A DNA stretch of 64,000 nucleotides from Anaerolineae bacterium (GTDB lineage: Bacteria; Chloroflexota; Anaerolineae; Aggregatilineales; Phototrophicaceae), in assembly GCA_017303635.1 (NCBI GenBank), contig JAFLCG010000005.1:372001-436000 (forward strand). Reading direction: 5' to 3'. Shown here in pieces: positions 8,859-17,463 of the stretch (position 1 is the stretch's first letter; every line of letters begins with the position of its first letter). The notes beneath the pieces are model-generated. The model was not told where the DNA came from. It did not search any database and saw nothing but the letters and a program-made list of their open reading frames with translations. The position numbers and the translations under genes are program-made.

Positions 8859-10624
8859 CCACCGCACCGAACCGAAATATTCTGTGGACGAAAATCTTTG
8901 TCGACGAACTGGCACGGGGCGGACTAGAAGCGGTGTGCATCGCGCCTGGGTCACGTTCGACTCCGCTGGTGATTGCGTTCGCTGAACATCCCGGGATTAA
9001 GGTCTACTCCCATATTGATGAACGCAGCGCTTCGTTTTTCGCGCTCGGTTTGGCTTTGGCAAGTGAACGCCCGGTAGCACTGGTCTGCTCCAGCGGTACA
9101 GCCGCAGCCAACTTCTACCCGGCCATCATCGAAGCCCGCTATTCTGGTGTGCCGCTGCTGGTGCTGACTGCTGACCGACCACCGGAGCTGCGCGGCAGCG
9201 GGGCAAACCAGACCATCGACCAGATCAAACTGTATGGCGATCATGTGTTGTGGTCGGTGGATGTCGCCCTGCCGGAAGCGCAAGTACCAGATTTGGCTAT
9301 CCGCAACCTGCGTGGGCTGGCGGCCCGGGCGCTGGATACCGCACTGGGGATGCCCAAAGGCCCGGTGCATCTCAACTTCCCCTTCCGCAAGCCGCTGGAA
9401 CCCATCCCGGTGGAGAGTGACCGTCACGAAATCAAGGACGAACGATCAGCAGGTATCGCATTCACCAGAATCGGGCGCGGACAGATCAGCCCCACCCCAG
9501 CGCAAATAAAGAGTATCGCGTCGGTGATTGAAATCGGTACACGCCGGATGATCGTTTGTGGGCCGCGCTGCCCCGACGGTGATTTCCCGGCAGCCGTCAC
9601 CACACTCGCCCGGCAAATCAATGCGGTGTTGGTCACTGACCCGCTCTCCGGCCTACGCTATCATCCGGTCAGTGGTCAGGAGGCGGTTAGCGGCTACGAT
9701 AGCTTCCTGAAGGCGGATCCGAAGATCGAACAACCGGATGTCATCCTGCACTTTGGTGGAGCTGTCACGTCACAGCCTCTCGATGACTATGTGAACAACT
9801 ATCACTCAGTCATCATCCGCATCAGCGATGATGGCCTGTGGAGCGATCCCACCCATCGCGCCAGCCAGGTGATTTGGGCAGATCCGACCATCACCTGCCA
9901 AATGCTTCTGAAAGAATTTAATGAGTTTGTGACAACTGACGGCGAATGGATGCAAGGACTACACACGCTTGACTCAATTGCTACGGAGGTCATCGAGTCT
10001 GAGGCCGGGGCCTATTTCGATGGATTGGTCGCCCGCGATGTAGTGGCGCTGCTGCCGGACAGAGCCAACCTGTTCATCGCCAACAGCTTGCCGGTGCGCC
10101 ACCTCGATCAATTCGGGTTGGCAAATACAAAACGGATACAAGTCTTCTGCAATCGTGGCACCAGCGGGATTGATGGCAATGTCTCGACGGCGCTGGGTGC
10201 AGGTGCGTTCACGCCTGATCAACCGACCGTGTTCCTCGGTGGTGATCTGGCGTTCTACCACGATATGAATGGGCTGCTGGCGCTCAAACGCTGTGGGCTG
10301 CGCGGGATCTTCGTGGTCATCAACAACGACGGCGGCGGTATTTTCCACCGACTGCCGATTGCCGACTTTGACCCGCCTTTCACCGAGCTATTCCAGACTC
10401 CGCACGGACTACACTTTGATCACACCGCGCAGATGTATGGTCTCGAATATACCCGCGTAGAGGATGGTGCTGGTCTGCAATCCGCGTTTACCGCTGCACT
10501 CGATCGCTGGGCGCAGGGTCAGTCCAGCTTAATTGAGGTCATCACAGATCCAAAACATGATCTCGCCCGCCGCAAAGAAGTGCAGGCGCGGATTGCAGCC
10601 CAGATCAAGGCAGATTCAACGTAA
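8855..10624 (+). CDS. menD: 2-succinyl-5-enolpyruvyl-6-hydroxy-3-cyclohexene-1-carboxylate synthase
   Basis: A 589-aa thiamine-diphosphate enzyme (SEPHCHC synthase) that joins 2-oxoglutarate to isochorismate. The N-terminal PYR domain shows CIAPGSRSTPL, SHIDERSASFFALG and CSSGTAAANFYPAI; the C-terminal PP domain has GDLAFYHDMNG ... NNDGGGIF, the ThDP/Mg-binding stretch. Start is taken at 8855 (MTTAPNRNILW), which gives a 4-bp overlap with menF and the normal family N-terminus; a start at 8789 would add 22 unrelated residues. Confidence 0.95.
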   Translation: MTTAPNRNILWTKIFVDELARGGLEAVCIAPGSRSTPLVIAFAEHPGIKVYSHIDERSASFFALGLALASERPVALVCSSGTAAANFYPAIIEARYSGVPLLVLTADRPPELRGSGANQTIDQIKLYGDHVLWSVDVALPEAQVPDLAIRNLRGLAARALDTALGMPKGPVHLNFPFRKPLEPIPVESDRHEIKDERSAGIAFTRIGRGQISPTPAQIKSIASVIEIGTRRMIVCGPRCPDGDFPAAVTTLARQINAVLVTDPLSGLRYHPVSGQEAVSGYDSFLKADPKIEQPDVILHFGGAVTSQPLDDYVNNYHSVIIRISDDGLWSDPTHRASQVIWADPTITCQMLLKEFNEFVTTDGEWMQGLHTLDSIATEVIESEAGAYFDGLVARDVVALLPDRANLFIANSLPVRHLDQFGLANTKRIQVFCNRGTSGIDGNVSTALGAGAFTPDQPTVFLGGDLAFYHDMNGLLALKRCGLRGIFVVINNDGGGIFHRLPIADFDPPFTELFQTPHGLHFDHTAQMYGLEYTRVEDGAGLQSAFTAALDRWAQGQSSLIEVITDPKHDLARRKEVQARIAAQIKADST

Positions 10625-10640
10625 TGTAGTGAAGAACCGG

Positions 10641-10700
10641 CCCTCACCCCCACCCCCCTCTCCTAAGTCCGCCGAAGACGGGGCGGCGGGGAGAGGGGAG
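10641..10700. repeat. CCCTCACCCC-type palindromic repeat between menD and menB
   Basis: A GC-rich imperfect palindrome: CCCCTCTCC at 10655-10663 faces GGGAGAGGGG at 10689-10698, with CCGCCGAAGACGGGGCGGCG between. The same layout recurs inside menE (13172-13245), and a shorter relative lies at 23858-23900. It resembles dispersed REP-like elements seen between genes in many genomes. It may stabilise or partly terminate the men transcript. Confidence 0.7.
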
Positions 10701-10742
10701 CCAGATAGGGCGGGCGAACCGTCAGACCCAATTGTATTGTAG

Positions 10743-10762
10743 GGACGAGGTATGCCTCGTCC
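10743..10762. repeat. GGACG-type hairpin repeat before menB
   Basis: Perfect 8-bp inverted repeat GGACGAGG / CCTCGTCC with a 4-nt TATG loop, preceded by TGTA. It belongs with the hairpins at 56-78, 12012-12031, 12077-12120 and 13840-13859, all of the form GGrCGynC-4 nt-complement and several flanked by CTACA or its complement TGTAG. It lies 28 bp before the menB start. Confidence 0.6.
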
Positions 10763-10790
10763 GTTCAAGAGGAAGAATGGAGCCAAGCAG

Positions 10791-11675
10791 ATGAGTGAAG
10801 TACAGACCGTTCAGACCGCCATCCGTACCGCTGCCGATTGGCAGGATGTCAAAACATATAAAGACATCACCTACAAGAAGTCAGGCGGCATGGCCCGCAT
10901 CGCCTTCAATCGACCGGAGAAGCGCAACGCCTTCCGCCCGGAGACGATCAAGGAAATGATCGACGCCTTCGAGCATGTCTGGGAAGATGACGAAGTTGGT
11001 GTCATCCTGCTCACGGGCGAAGGTCCGGCAGCTGATGGCAAGTACGCCTTTTGCAGCGGCGGTGACCAAAAGGTACGCGGTTCGGGTGAGAATGCCGGGG
11101 GCTATGTCGGCGGAGATGACGGCGTGCCGCGCCTGAACGTGCTACAGCTCCAGCGTATCATCCGCACCATCCCCAAAGTGGTGATCGCGCTCATCCCCGG
11201 TTATGCCATCGGCGGTGGTCACGTGCTGCATGTCATCTGTGATCTCAGCCTCGCCGCCGAGAACGCCATCTTCGGGCAGACCGGGCCGCGTGTCGGCAGC
11301 TTCGATGGAGGTTACGGCAGCAGCTATCTGAGCCGCATCGTTGGGCAGAAGAAAGCCCGTGAAATCTGGTACTTGTGCAAACAATATAACGCGGCCGAAG
11401 CGCGGGAGATGGGTCTGGTCAACGAAGTCTTCCCACTGGAAGAGCTGGAAGAACAAGGGGTGGCCTGGGCGCAGCAGATTCTCCAGCACAGTCCGCTAGC
11501 GATCCGCATCCTGAAGGCCTCTATGAATGCCGATGTGGATGGACAAACCGGCATCCAGCAGTTGGCGGGCGATGCCACCCTGCTGTTCTACATGACCCCG
11601 GAAGGCCAGGAAGGTCATCAGGCCTATCTGGAAAAGCGCAAGCCGGAGTTCGACAAGTTCCCGTGGCGGCCGTAG
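10791..11675 (+). CDS. menB: 1,4-dihydroxy-2-naphthoyl-CoA synthase
   Basis: A 294-aa crotonase-fold enzyme that closes the second ring of menaquinone from o-succinylbenzoyl-CoA. Visible motifs: [11 protein letters not shown] near the N-terminus, [10 protein letters not shown], the oxyanion-hole segment PGYAIGGGH, and [20 protein letters not shown], whose Asp is specific to MenB. The C-terminus ([15 protein letters not shown]) is the usual MenB tail. Start at 10791 is preceded by GGAG with suitable spacing; an in-frame start at 10752 would run back through the hairpin repeat. Confidence 0.95.
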   Translation: MSEVQTVQTAIRTAADWQDVKTYKDITYKKSGGMARIAFNRPEKRNAFRPETIKEMIDAFEHVWEDDEVGVILLTGEGPAADGKYAFCSGGDQKVRGSGENAGGYVGGDDGVPRLNVLQLQRIIRTIPKVVIALIPGYAIGGGHVLHVICDLSLAAENAIFGQTGPRVGSFDGGYGSSYLSRIVGQKKAREIWYLCKQYNAAEAREMGLVNEVFPLEELEEQGVAWAQQILQHSPLAIRILKASMNADVDGQTGIQQLAGDATLLFYMTPEGQEGHQAYLEKRKPEFDKFPWRP

Positions 11676-12152
11676 GCAGTCGATAGTCCATAGTCAAGAG
11701 CAAGTGATGGGTGATAAGAATTTGAGCTTGGTTGCGTTGATGTCGTTGTCGGCAAGGGTGTTTTTGGCGGCTGCTCGCGTGGGCGCCGCCAGCGGGCTAT
11801 ACCATGCGTGGACACTTTGGACACAGTGGACACATTTGACAGCGTGAACTCGCCCTTTTCGTCCATCAACCGCTTCGGGTAGAAGGCCCCAATGGAGGCC
11901 ATTTCACGTCGAGTGTACCTGAAATCAGTCGCAAAATCGGAACATATGTTCCGATTTTGTCTCATTTTGGAGACTGAAATAAGATTTACGCAGAGGCGGT
12001 AGAAATCCAGCGGGCGCACAGCCGTGCGCCCCTACAAAAGGCACTTTTTTGCGTAAGTCCTGTGAAACATTGGGACGGGCGCACAGCCATTCCACCAGGA
12101 GGCTGCGCTCTGCGCGCCTACACTACTAGGTAAATCCATATCTTTGAGGCCG
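11676..12152. other. Gene-free menB-menE interval packed with palindromes
   Basis: No convincing gene. A minus-strand open frame (11624-12019) overlaps menB and looks unlike a protein. Three 9-bp tandem units of TGGACACnn start at 11809, 11818 and 11827. A hairpin GGGCGCAC-AGCC-GTGCGCCC (12012-12031) is followed by CTACA, and a longer imperfect palindrome of the same family occupies 12077-12120. TTGAGG directly before the menE ATG is the probable ribosome site. Confidence 0.6.
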
Positions 12153-13766
12153 ATGACACTTAAACTACCTCCACCCGATTCTGACTGGTTGGCAGAGGCG
12201 GCAACTGCCAGCCCGAATGCACTCGCGCTGATGGCAGATGGCATCACATGGTCGTATGCGCGACTGCATGAGGCAGTCGGTGAAGTCGCCGGGGAACTCG
12301 CGCAACAGGGAGTCCAGCCGGGCGACCGCGTCGCACTCCGCGCCCCATCGGGCACAGGGTATGTGATGGCGATCCACGCAATAGCACGGTTGCGAGCCAC
12401 CGCCGTCGCCATCAACACTCGACTGACAGACGCCGAGAGCACGTTTCAAGTCAGGGCGGCTGCGTGTAACGGCATCATCACGGGAAGTGATTACGACCTC
12501 ATCTATTCACCGCTTCCGCTATCACGCACTGACATCAACCAGCGCATCCCCTCGGTCTGGCCCACCCTGCCTGATAGACCTACCCTGCGCCCCCGTACCA
12601 TCGACCCGAACTCAGTGCAATCCATCCTGTTCACTAGCGGCACCAGCGGCCAACCCAAGGGCGCACAGATCACCTACGGCAACCTCTATGCGAGCGCCAA
12701 AGCCTCTGCAGAGCGACTCGGCGTCGAACCAGATGATCGCTGGCTGGCTCCCCTGCCCTTGTATCATGCCGGGGGCATGTCGGTCGTGTGGCGGTCGGTG
12801 CTATACCGGACGGCGATGGTGTTGGAAAACGGCTTTGACATCGAACGCATTCAGGCGCACTTCGACACCAACCAGATCACCCTCATCTCGCTGGTGCCGA
12901 CTCAACTCTACCGGTTGATGCAGGCCAATGTCCGCTTTCCAAAGTCGCTCCGGCTGATTCTGCTGGGTGGCGCTGCCGCCACGCGGGAACTGCTGGACGA
13001 CGCCATCACACGCGGCTTGCCGGTCGCCACCACTTACGGCCTAACCGAAGCCGCCTCGCAAGTAGCGACCATGCTCCCGACAGAGGTTCAACGCAAACCG
13101 GGCAGCGTTGGTAAACCGCTGCCGGGGACGAGCGTCCGCATTGTGGATGAGGCGGGTCAAGGCTTACGCAGTCAGCCCCCACCCCCGGCCCCTCTCCCAA
13201 AATCCGCCGACCGCCGAAGCCAGCGCGGCGGGGAGAGGAGAGTCAGAAACGGGAACATACTGGGTGTACCTGAGCAATTGGCGAAGGTGAGTGAGTCAGG
13301 TCATAGCCTGCCGCCGGGCCAGATTGGGGAGATTGTTGTGCAAGGGCCGACCGTCATGCCAGGGTACATCGGTCAGCCGCCGTTGGTCGATCAGACTTTC
13401 CACACGGGCGACCTCGGTTACCTGGATTCGGACGGCGACCTGTGGATTGTCCAGCGCCGCAGTGATCTGATCGTCAGCGGTGGGGAGAACATTTACCCGG
13501 CGGAAGTGGAGGCTGCGCTGCGGTCACACCCCGCAATCGCAGAAGCCTGCGTGGTTGGCCTGCCGGATGCCGAATGGGGGCAGCGGGTGGCCGCAGCGGT
13601 CATCCTCAAGTCCGGTCAGTCGGTGACCGAAGTGGATTTACTCAACCATATCGCGGGGCAACTGGCACCCTACAAGCGCCCTCGCATTCTGCGGTTCGTG
13701 AGTGAATTCCCGCAGACCGCCAGCGGCAAGGTCATCCGGTCGGCAGTGCGGGAGTTGTTCGGATAA
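12153..13766 (+). CDS. menE: o-Succinylbenzoate-CoA ligase (AMP-binding) with an in-frame repeat insertion
   Basis: Adenylate-forming ligase that activates o-succinylbenzoate for MenB; 537 aa from the ATG at 12153 (a TTG at 12144 would add three). Motifs: ILFTSGTSGQPKGAQ (P-loop), YGLTEAASQ, HTGDLGYLD, RRSDLIVSGGENIYPAEVE, and the C-terminal catalytic Lys in QTASGKVIR. Between VDEAGQGL and LPPGQIGEIVVQG, about 44 residues (roughly 340-385) rich in Pro, Arg and Ser are encoded by a copy of the GC-rich palindrome. In relatives these two segments are joined directly, at a surface turn before the hinge. The reading frame stays open, so the enzyme may still work. Confidence 0.88.
   Translation: MTLKLPPPDSDWLAEAATASPNALALMADGITWSYARLHEAVGEVAGELAQQGVQPGDRVALRAPSGTGYVMAIHAIARLRATAVAINTRLTDAESTFQVRAAACNGIITGSDYDLIYSPLPLSRTDINQRIPSVWPTLPDRPTLRPRTIDPNSVQSILFTSGTSGQPKGAQITYGNLYASAKASAERLGVEPDDRWLAPLPLYHAGGMSVVWRSVLYRTAMVLENGFDIERIQAHFDTNQITLISLVPTQLYRLMQANVRFPKSLRLILLGGAAATRELLDDAITRGLPVATTYGLTEAASQVATMLPTEVQRKPGSVGKPLPGTSVRIVDEAGQGLRSQPPPPAPLPKSADRRSQRGGERRVRNGNILGVPEQLAKVSESGHSLPPGQIGEIVVQGPTVMPGYIGQPPLVDQTFHTGDLGYLDSDGDLWIVQRRSDLIVSGGENIYPAEVEAALRSHPAIAEACVVGLPDAEWGQRVAAAVILKSGQSVTEVDLLNHIAGQLAPYKRPRILRFVSEFPQTASGKVIRSAVRELFG
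13172..13245. repeat. Palindromic repeat inserted in frame within menE
   Basis: CCCCTCTCCC (13189-13198) faces GGGGAGAGGAG (13230-13240), with a CCGCCGACCGCCGAAG core between; the same architecture as the intergenic copy at 10641-10700. It is translated as a Pro-rich then Arg-rich segment without a stop. The inserted block seems to extend to about 13305. Confidence 0.7.
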
Positions 13767-13943
13767 AGACGAAGAAAAAGCTTACTGCAGAGAAGCAGAG
13801 CAAACAGAGGGGCAGAGGATACATTCAATCAAGTGTCTCGGACGCACCGTTGTGCGTCCCTAGATTCATCGTTCGGTGTGTCCGTCGGTCGTAAACACTC
13901 TGCAGCAACTTCCCTCTGTCTCCTCTGTGGTTGATCTTCTTTC
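13767..13943. repeat. Convergent menE/livF gap with hairpin repeats
   Basis: Contains GGACGCAC-CGTT-GTGCGTCC (13840-13859), another member of the GGACG hairpin family, flanked by loosely matching CAGAGGGGCAGAGG and CCCTCTGTCTCCTCTGTGG stretches that could pair over a longer distance. It separates two converging transcripts and may act as a bidirectional terminator; no T-run supports this strongly. Confidence 0.45.
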
Positions 13944-14660
13944 TTACCCCAGATACGCCCGGCGGACGCGCTCATCCTCAATCAAGGCTCCAGCCGGCCC
14001 TTCCAGTGTGATCTGCCCTGCCTCCAGCACATAGCCCCGCGCCGAGTTCTTCAGCGCCAGGGTCGCGTTCTGCTCGACCAGCAGGATGGTCACACCGGAC
14101 TGGTTCAGGTCCCGGATGATGCTGAAAATCTCCCGCACGATGATGGGTGCCAACCCCAGCGAGGGTTCATCCAGCAGCAGCAGTTGCGGACGGCTCATTA
14201 ACGCGCGGGCAATCGCCAGCATCTGCTGCTCCCCTCCACTGAGCGTTCCCGCCAATTGCTTACGCCGTTCCAGCAGACGCGGAAAGCGCTTGAACTGCGC
14301 CTGCAAGTCGGCTTCAATAGCCTCGTTATCCGTGCGGACAAAGGCTCCTAGCCGAAGATTGTCCTCGACCGTCAGGCGGGCCAGCACCCGCCGACCCTCT
14401 GGTACATGGGCGATCCCCGCACGCACTACTTCGTCCGCCCGTAGACGGGCAATATCCTTACCCTGATACTGGATGCTCCCGCTGCGTGGATTCAGCAGGC
14501 GGGATACTGCTCGCAGCGTGGTACTCTTTCCGGCCCCGTTCGCGCCGATGAGCGTCACCACTTCGCCTGCATGAACCGTGATGGTCACATCCTTGAGCGC
14601 CTGAATTGCGCCATAATTCACCGTCAGGCCGCGTATCTCCAAAACCGATTGGGCGCTCAC
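13944..14660 (-). CDS. livF: Branched-chain amino acid ABC transporter ATPase LivF
   Basis: A 238-aa ATPase of the high-affinity leucine/isoleucine/valine importer. Walker A GANGAGKST (about 37-45), signature LSGGEQQM, Walker B LLLLDEPSLGLAP with its Glu, and the switch His region are all present. Length and the GLAPIIV segment are typical of LivF. Start is GTG at 14660, overlapping the livG stop (GTGA). Last gene of the operon. Confidence 0.95.
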   Translation of the reverse strand: MSAQSVLEIRGLTVNYGAIQALKDVTITVHAGEVVTLIGANGAGKSTTLRAVSRLLNPRSGSIQYQGKDIARLRADEVVRAGIAHVPEGRRVLARLTVEDNLRLGAFVRTDNEAIEADLQAQFKRFPRLLERRKQLAGTLSGGEQQMLAIARALMSRPQLLLLDEPSLGLAPIIVREIFSIIRDLNQSGVTILLVEQNATLALKNSARGYVLEAGQITLEGPAGALIEDERVRRAYLG

Positions 14661-15433
14661 GATTCATCCCCCAGGTAGGCTTCGATGACAGCAGGGTTGG
14701 ATTGCACTTCCGCCGGGTTACCCAAGGCGATGAGCTGCCCAAAGTTCAGCACCGCAATCCGGTCGCAGAGGCCCATCACTGTCGGCACATGATGCTCGAT
14801 GAGCAAGACCGTCAGTGAAAACTTCTCCTTCACCTCCCGGATGAAGGTGCTGAGTCCGGCTTTTTCGTTGGGGTTCATGCCGGCAGCCGGTTCATCGAGC
14901 AGCAGAAGCTTTGGTTGCAGCGCCAATGCCCGCGCAATCTCCAGACGGCGTTGATCACCATAAGGGAAATTCCGCGCCTGTACCTGTGCGCGATCCGCCA
15001 GATTGACCATTTCCAGCAGGCCTTGCGCTTTCTCCCGCGCTTCCCGTTCTTCGCGCCGGTCACGCGGCAGGCCCAGAACCCCAGAAAGAACACCGCTGCG
15101 GGTATGGATATGCTGGGCGACCATCACATTTTCCAGCGCAGTCAGGTTAGGGAACAGGCGGATGTTCTGAAAGGTGCGCCCCATCCCGAGCTTGGCGATC
15201 TGATGCGGGCGGCTGCCGGTGATGTTCCGACCCTTAAAATAGAGTTCGCCGCTGGTCGGCGGCGTCAATCCTGTCACAAGATTGAACAAGGTCGTCTTGC
15301 CCGCACCGTTCGGGCCGATCAAGCCAAAGATTTCACCCTCGTTGACTGCAAATGAGACGTTGTTGACGGCAACCAGACCGCCGAAGGCCCGTGTGAGTGA
15401 GCCGATGCGGAGCAATCCGTTCGTATCGCTCAT
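14657..15433 (-). CDS. livG: Branched-chain amino acid ABC transporter ATPase LivG
   Basis: A 258-aa ATPase partner of LivF. Walker [10 protein letters not shown], the inserted helical segment typical of LivG after [10 protein letters not shown], signature region [15 protein letters not shown] (a Y-G-D-Q variant of LSGGQ common in LivG), Walker [14 protein letters not shown], and switch His in LIEHHVP. Start overlaps the livM stop as ATGA (15430-15433). Confidence 0.95.
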   Translation of the reverse strand: MSDTNGLLRIGSLTRAFGGLVAVNNVSFAVNEGEIFGLIGPNGAGKTTLFNLVTGLTPPTSGELYFKGRNITGSRPHQIAKLGMGRTFQNIRLFPNLTALENVMVAQHIHTRSGVLSGVLGLPRDRREEREAREKAQGLLEMVNLADRAQVQARNFPYGDQRRLEIARALALQPKLLLLDEPAAGMNPNEKAGLSTFIREVKEKFSLTVLLIEHHVPTVMGLCDRIAVLNFGQLIALGNPAEVQSNPAVIEAYLGDES

Positions 15434-16437
15434 CGCTCACCTTCCGATCCGCCCCGGCGCTTGAACAGGTTTGGGGTAATGAGGCCCTGTGGAAAAAACA
15501 GGGTGCTAAAGGCGATCAGCAGACCGAAGATGATCAGGCGCCCATCCTTGAGGAACTGTGCCAGAAAGGTGGGTATACCCTGCACATCCGCCGCGCCGCG
15601 CAGCACTTCCGGGAGAGCAGTCAGCAGGAACGCGCCGACAATCGGGCCCAGCCACGTCCGCGAACCGCCGATGATGACATAAGCCAAAATCAGGATGCTG
15701 GCATCGAACGTCCCCTGCCGCGCATTCCAGGTATTGATGAAGTGAGCGCTTAAGGCACCGCAGGCCCCTGCGATGACCGCACCCAGCGTAAAGGCCAACA
15801 CCTTATGATAGGTTGGATTGATGCCCATCGCTGCCGCAGCTAGTTCATCTTCGCGCAGTGACACCAGCGCCCGACCAACTCGCACGCGCTCCAACCGATA
15901 GACGAACAATGCCACGATGACCAAAAACGGAACCGCAATCCAGGCAAATTCAAACTTGGTCGGGTACGGCTGTGGAATGCCAAAAATTCCGATGGAACCG
16001 CCCGTAATCGGCAGATTGAGCGACACCACGCGGACAATCTCGACAAAGGCAATCGTCGCCAAGGCCAGATAAATCCCGCGCAGACGCAGTGCCGGTAGAC
16101 CGACAATGATCGCTAACAGGCCGCACAGTACACCCGCAATCAACATCTCGACCAGCAGAAGACTTACCGGGAACGCCTGACCTTGAGGCGTCGCCGGGAA
16201 CACCGTCCCCAACCACAGGACAAAGCTCTGCAGCGGTTCGGGGAAGGTCGTCCCTGACGCGGGCAAAAAGGTCCGCACAGAAAGGATCGCCGCCACGTAT
16301 CCGCCAATTGCGTAAAAGCCCGGGGTCGCCAGAGAGAGCTGCCCCGCCATCAGCGGCAGATACATCGACAACGCCAGAATGGCCTGCAAGACCAGGCTGA
16401 TGATGAGAAAGCCGTAGGTATTGATGAAGTCGTTCAC
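15430..16437 (-). CDS. livM: Branched-chain amino acid ABC transporter permease LivM
   Basis: A 335-aa polytopic permease of the LivM type, with about nine hydrophobic helices. Family stretches such as [36 protein letters not shown] and [13 protein letters not shown] are seen. GTG start, 2 bp after the livH stop codon, overlapping livG at its end. It forms the transmembrane pore with LivH. Confidence 0.93.
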   Translation of the reverse strand: MNDFINTYGFLIISLVLQAILALSMYLPLMAGQLSLATPGFYAIGGYVAAILSVRTFLPASGTTFPEPLQSFVLWLGTVFPATPQGQAFPVSLLLVEMLIAGVLCGLLAIIVGLPALRLRGIYLALATIAFVEIVRVVSLNLPITGGSIGIFGIPQPYPTKFEFAWIAVPFLVIVALFVYRLERVRVGRALVSLREDELAAAAMGINPTYHKVLAFTLGAVIAGACGALSAHFINTWNARQGTFDASILILAYVIIGGSRTWLGPIVGAFLLTALPEVLRGAADVQGIPTFLAQFLKDGRLIIFGLLIAFSTLFFPQGLITPNLFKRRGGSEGER

Positions 16438-16439
16438 GG

Positions 16440-17381
16440 CTAGACTTTCTGAATAAGCGGTCGACCAAGCAACCCCTGAGGCCGTACCAGCAGCACGATA
16501 AAGAGGATGGCGAAGGCTAATGCGTCCCGGTAGCTGACCAGGCTGGCTGGCACCAGTGCTTCGACGATACCGATCAGCAGACCGCCCACGACCGCGCCGG
16601 GGATACTGCCCAATCCGCCCAGGACAATGACCGCCAACCCTTTGAGCCCGAATGAGATCCCCAGGTATGGCCCGGTGATGCCCACATTTAGCCCCACCAA
16701 TGTTCCGGCCACCCCGCCCACAAAGCCGCTCAGAAAGAAGGTCAGGCGGATGAGTTGGTTGGTGTTAATCCCCAGCAGGCTAGATGTGGTTGCATCTTCC
16801 GAAACGGCCCGTAACGCCCGCCCGGTCTTGGTCCGGTTAATGAAGAACGTCAGCACGATCAGGATCAGCACCGCCACCGCGATGATGATGAGCTGCGCCG
16901 TGCGGATGATCACCGGCGCTTCGGTCGTGCCGAAGTTGACCGAGGCGGGTGCGCCGGGCAGGGCTGCGCCACTGGGATAACTGTAGGTTTCAGCACCCAC
17001 CAGGTATTGAATAATATTGACAATGGCGACGGCCAACCCCAGGCTGGCAACCAGCGTCAGCAGCGGATCCGCCCCCCGCGCCCGCAGCGGACGGAAAATG
17101 ATGCGCTCCAGAAAGACACCGAACAATCCGGCGATCACCGCGCCAACCAGCAGCGCGACCCAGAACGGCAGCCCGAACGGCAGCTTCTGCTGCGCCAGCA
17201 GACCATTGAAGCCGAACTGCAGGCCCATCAGCGTATAAGTGAAGTACGCGCCCAGTGTGAAGATCGCCCCGTGGGCAAAATTGATGATGCCAAGAATGGA
17301 AAAGATCAGGGTATAGCCGAGGGCAAAGATGGCATACACGCTGCCAATCGCCAACCCGTTGGCAAGCTGCTGTGCGAGCAT
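16440..17381 (-). CDS. livH: Branched-chain amino acid ABC transporter permease LivH
   Basis: A 313-aa permease with LivH signatures: NGLAIGSVYAIFALGYTLIFSIL at the N-terminus, NFAHGAIFTLGAY, TKTGRALRAVSED and LGGLGSIPGAVVGG. Ribosome site GAGGGG 5 bp before ATG. It follows livK after a hairpin that may reduce permease expression relative to the binding protein. Confidence 0.93.
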   Translation of the reverse strand: MLAQQLANGLAIGSVYAIFALGYTLIFSILGIINFAHGAIFTLGAYFTYTLMGLQFGFNGLLAQQKLPFGLPFWVALLVGAVIAGLFGVFLERIIFRPLRARGADPLLTLVASLGLAVAIVNIIQYLVGAETYSYPSGAALPGAPASVNFGTTEAPVIIRTAQLIIIAVAVLILIVLTFFINRTKTGRALRAVSEDATTSSLLGINTNQLIRLTFFLSGFVGGVAGTLVGLNVGITGPYLGISFGLKGLAVIVLGGLGSIPGAVVGGLLIGIVEALVPASLVSYRDALAFAILFIVLLVRPQGLLGRPLIQKV

Positions 17382-17403
17382 AATGACCCCTCAAAATCTG
17401 ATT

Positions 17404-17442
17404 CAAATAAAACGGAGGGGCATGTATAGCATGCCCCTCAAT
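17404..17442 (-). terminator. Partial terminator/attenuator between livK and livH
   Basis: Perfect 10-bp arms GAGGGGCATG (17415-17424) and CATGCCCCTC (17430-17439), followed on the minus strand by CGTTTTATTTG. This has the form of an intrinsic terminator, yet the permease genes lie directly downstream, so read-through is expected. It would give excess binding protein over permeases. Confidence 0.65.
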
Positions 17443-17463
17443 ACATTTTCGGTTTAGCGCGGA

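Noticed and set aside
11624..12019. Minus-strand open frame overlapping menB
   Set aside because: Overlaps the end of menB and covers palindromes and 9-bp tandem repeats; composition unlike a protein.
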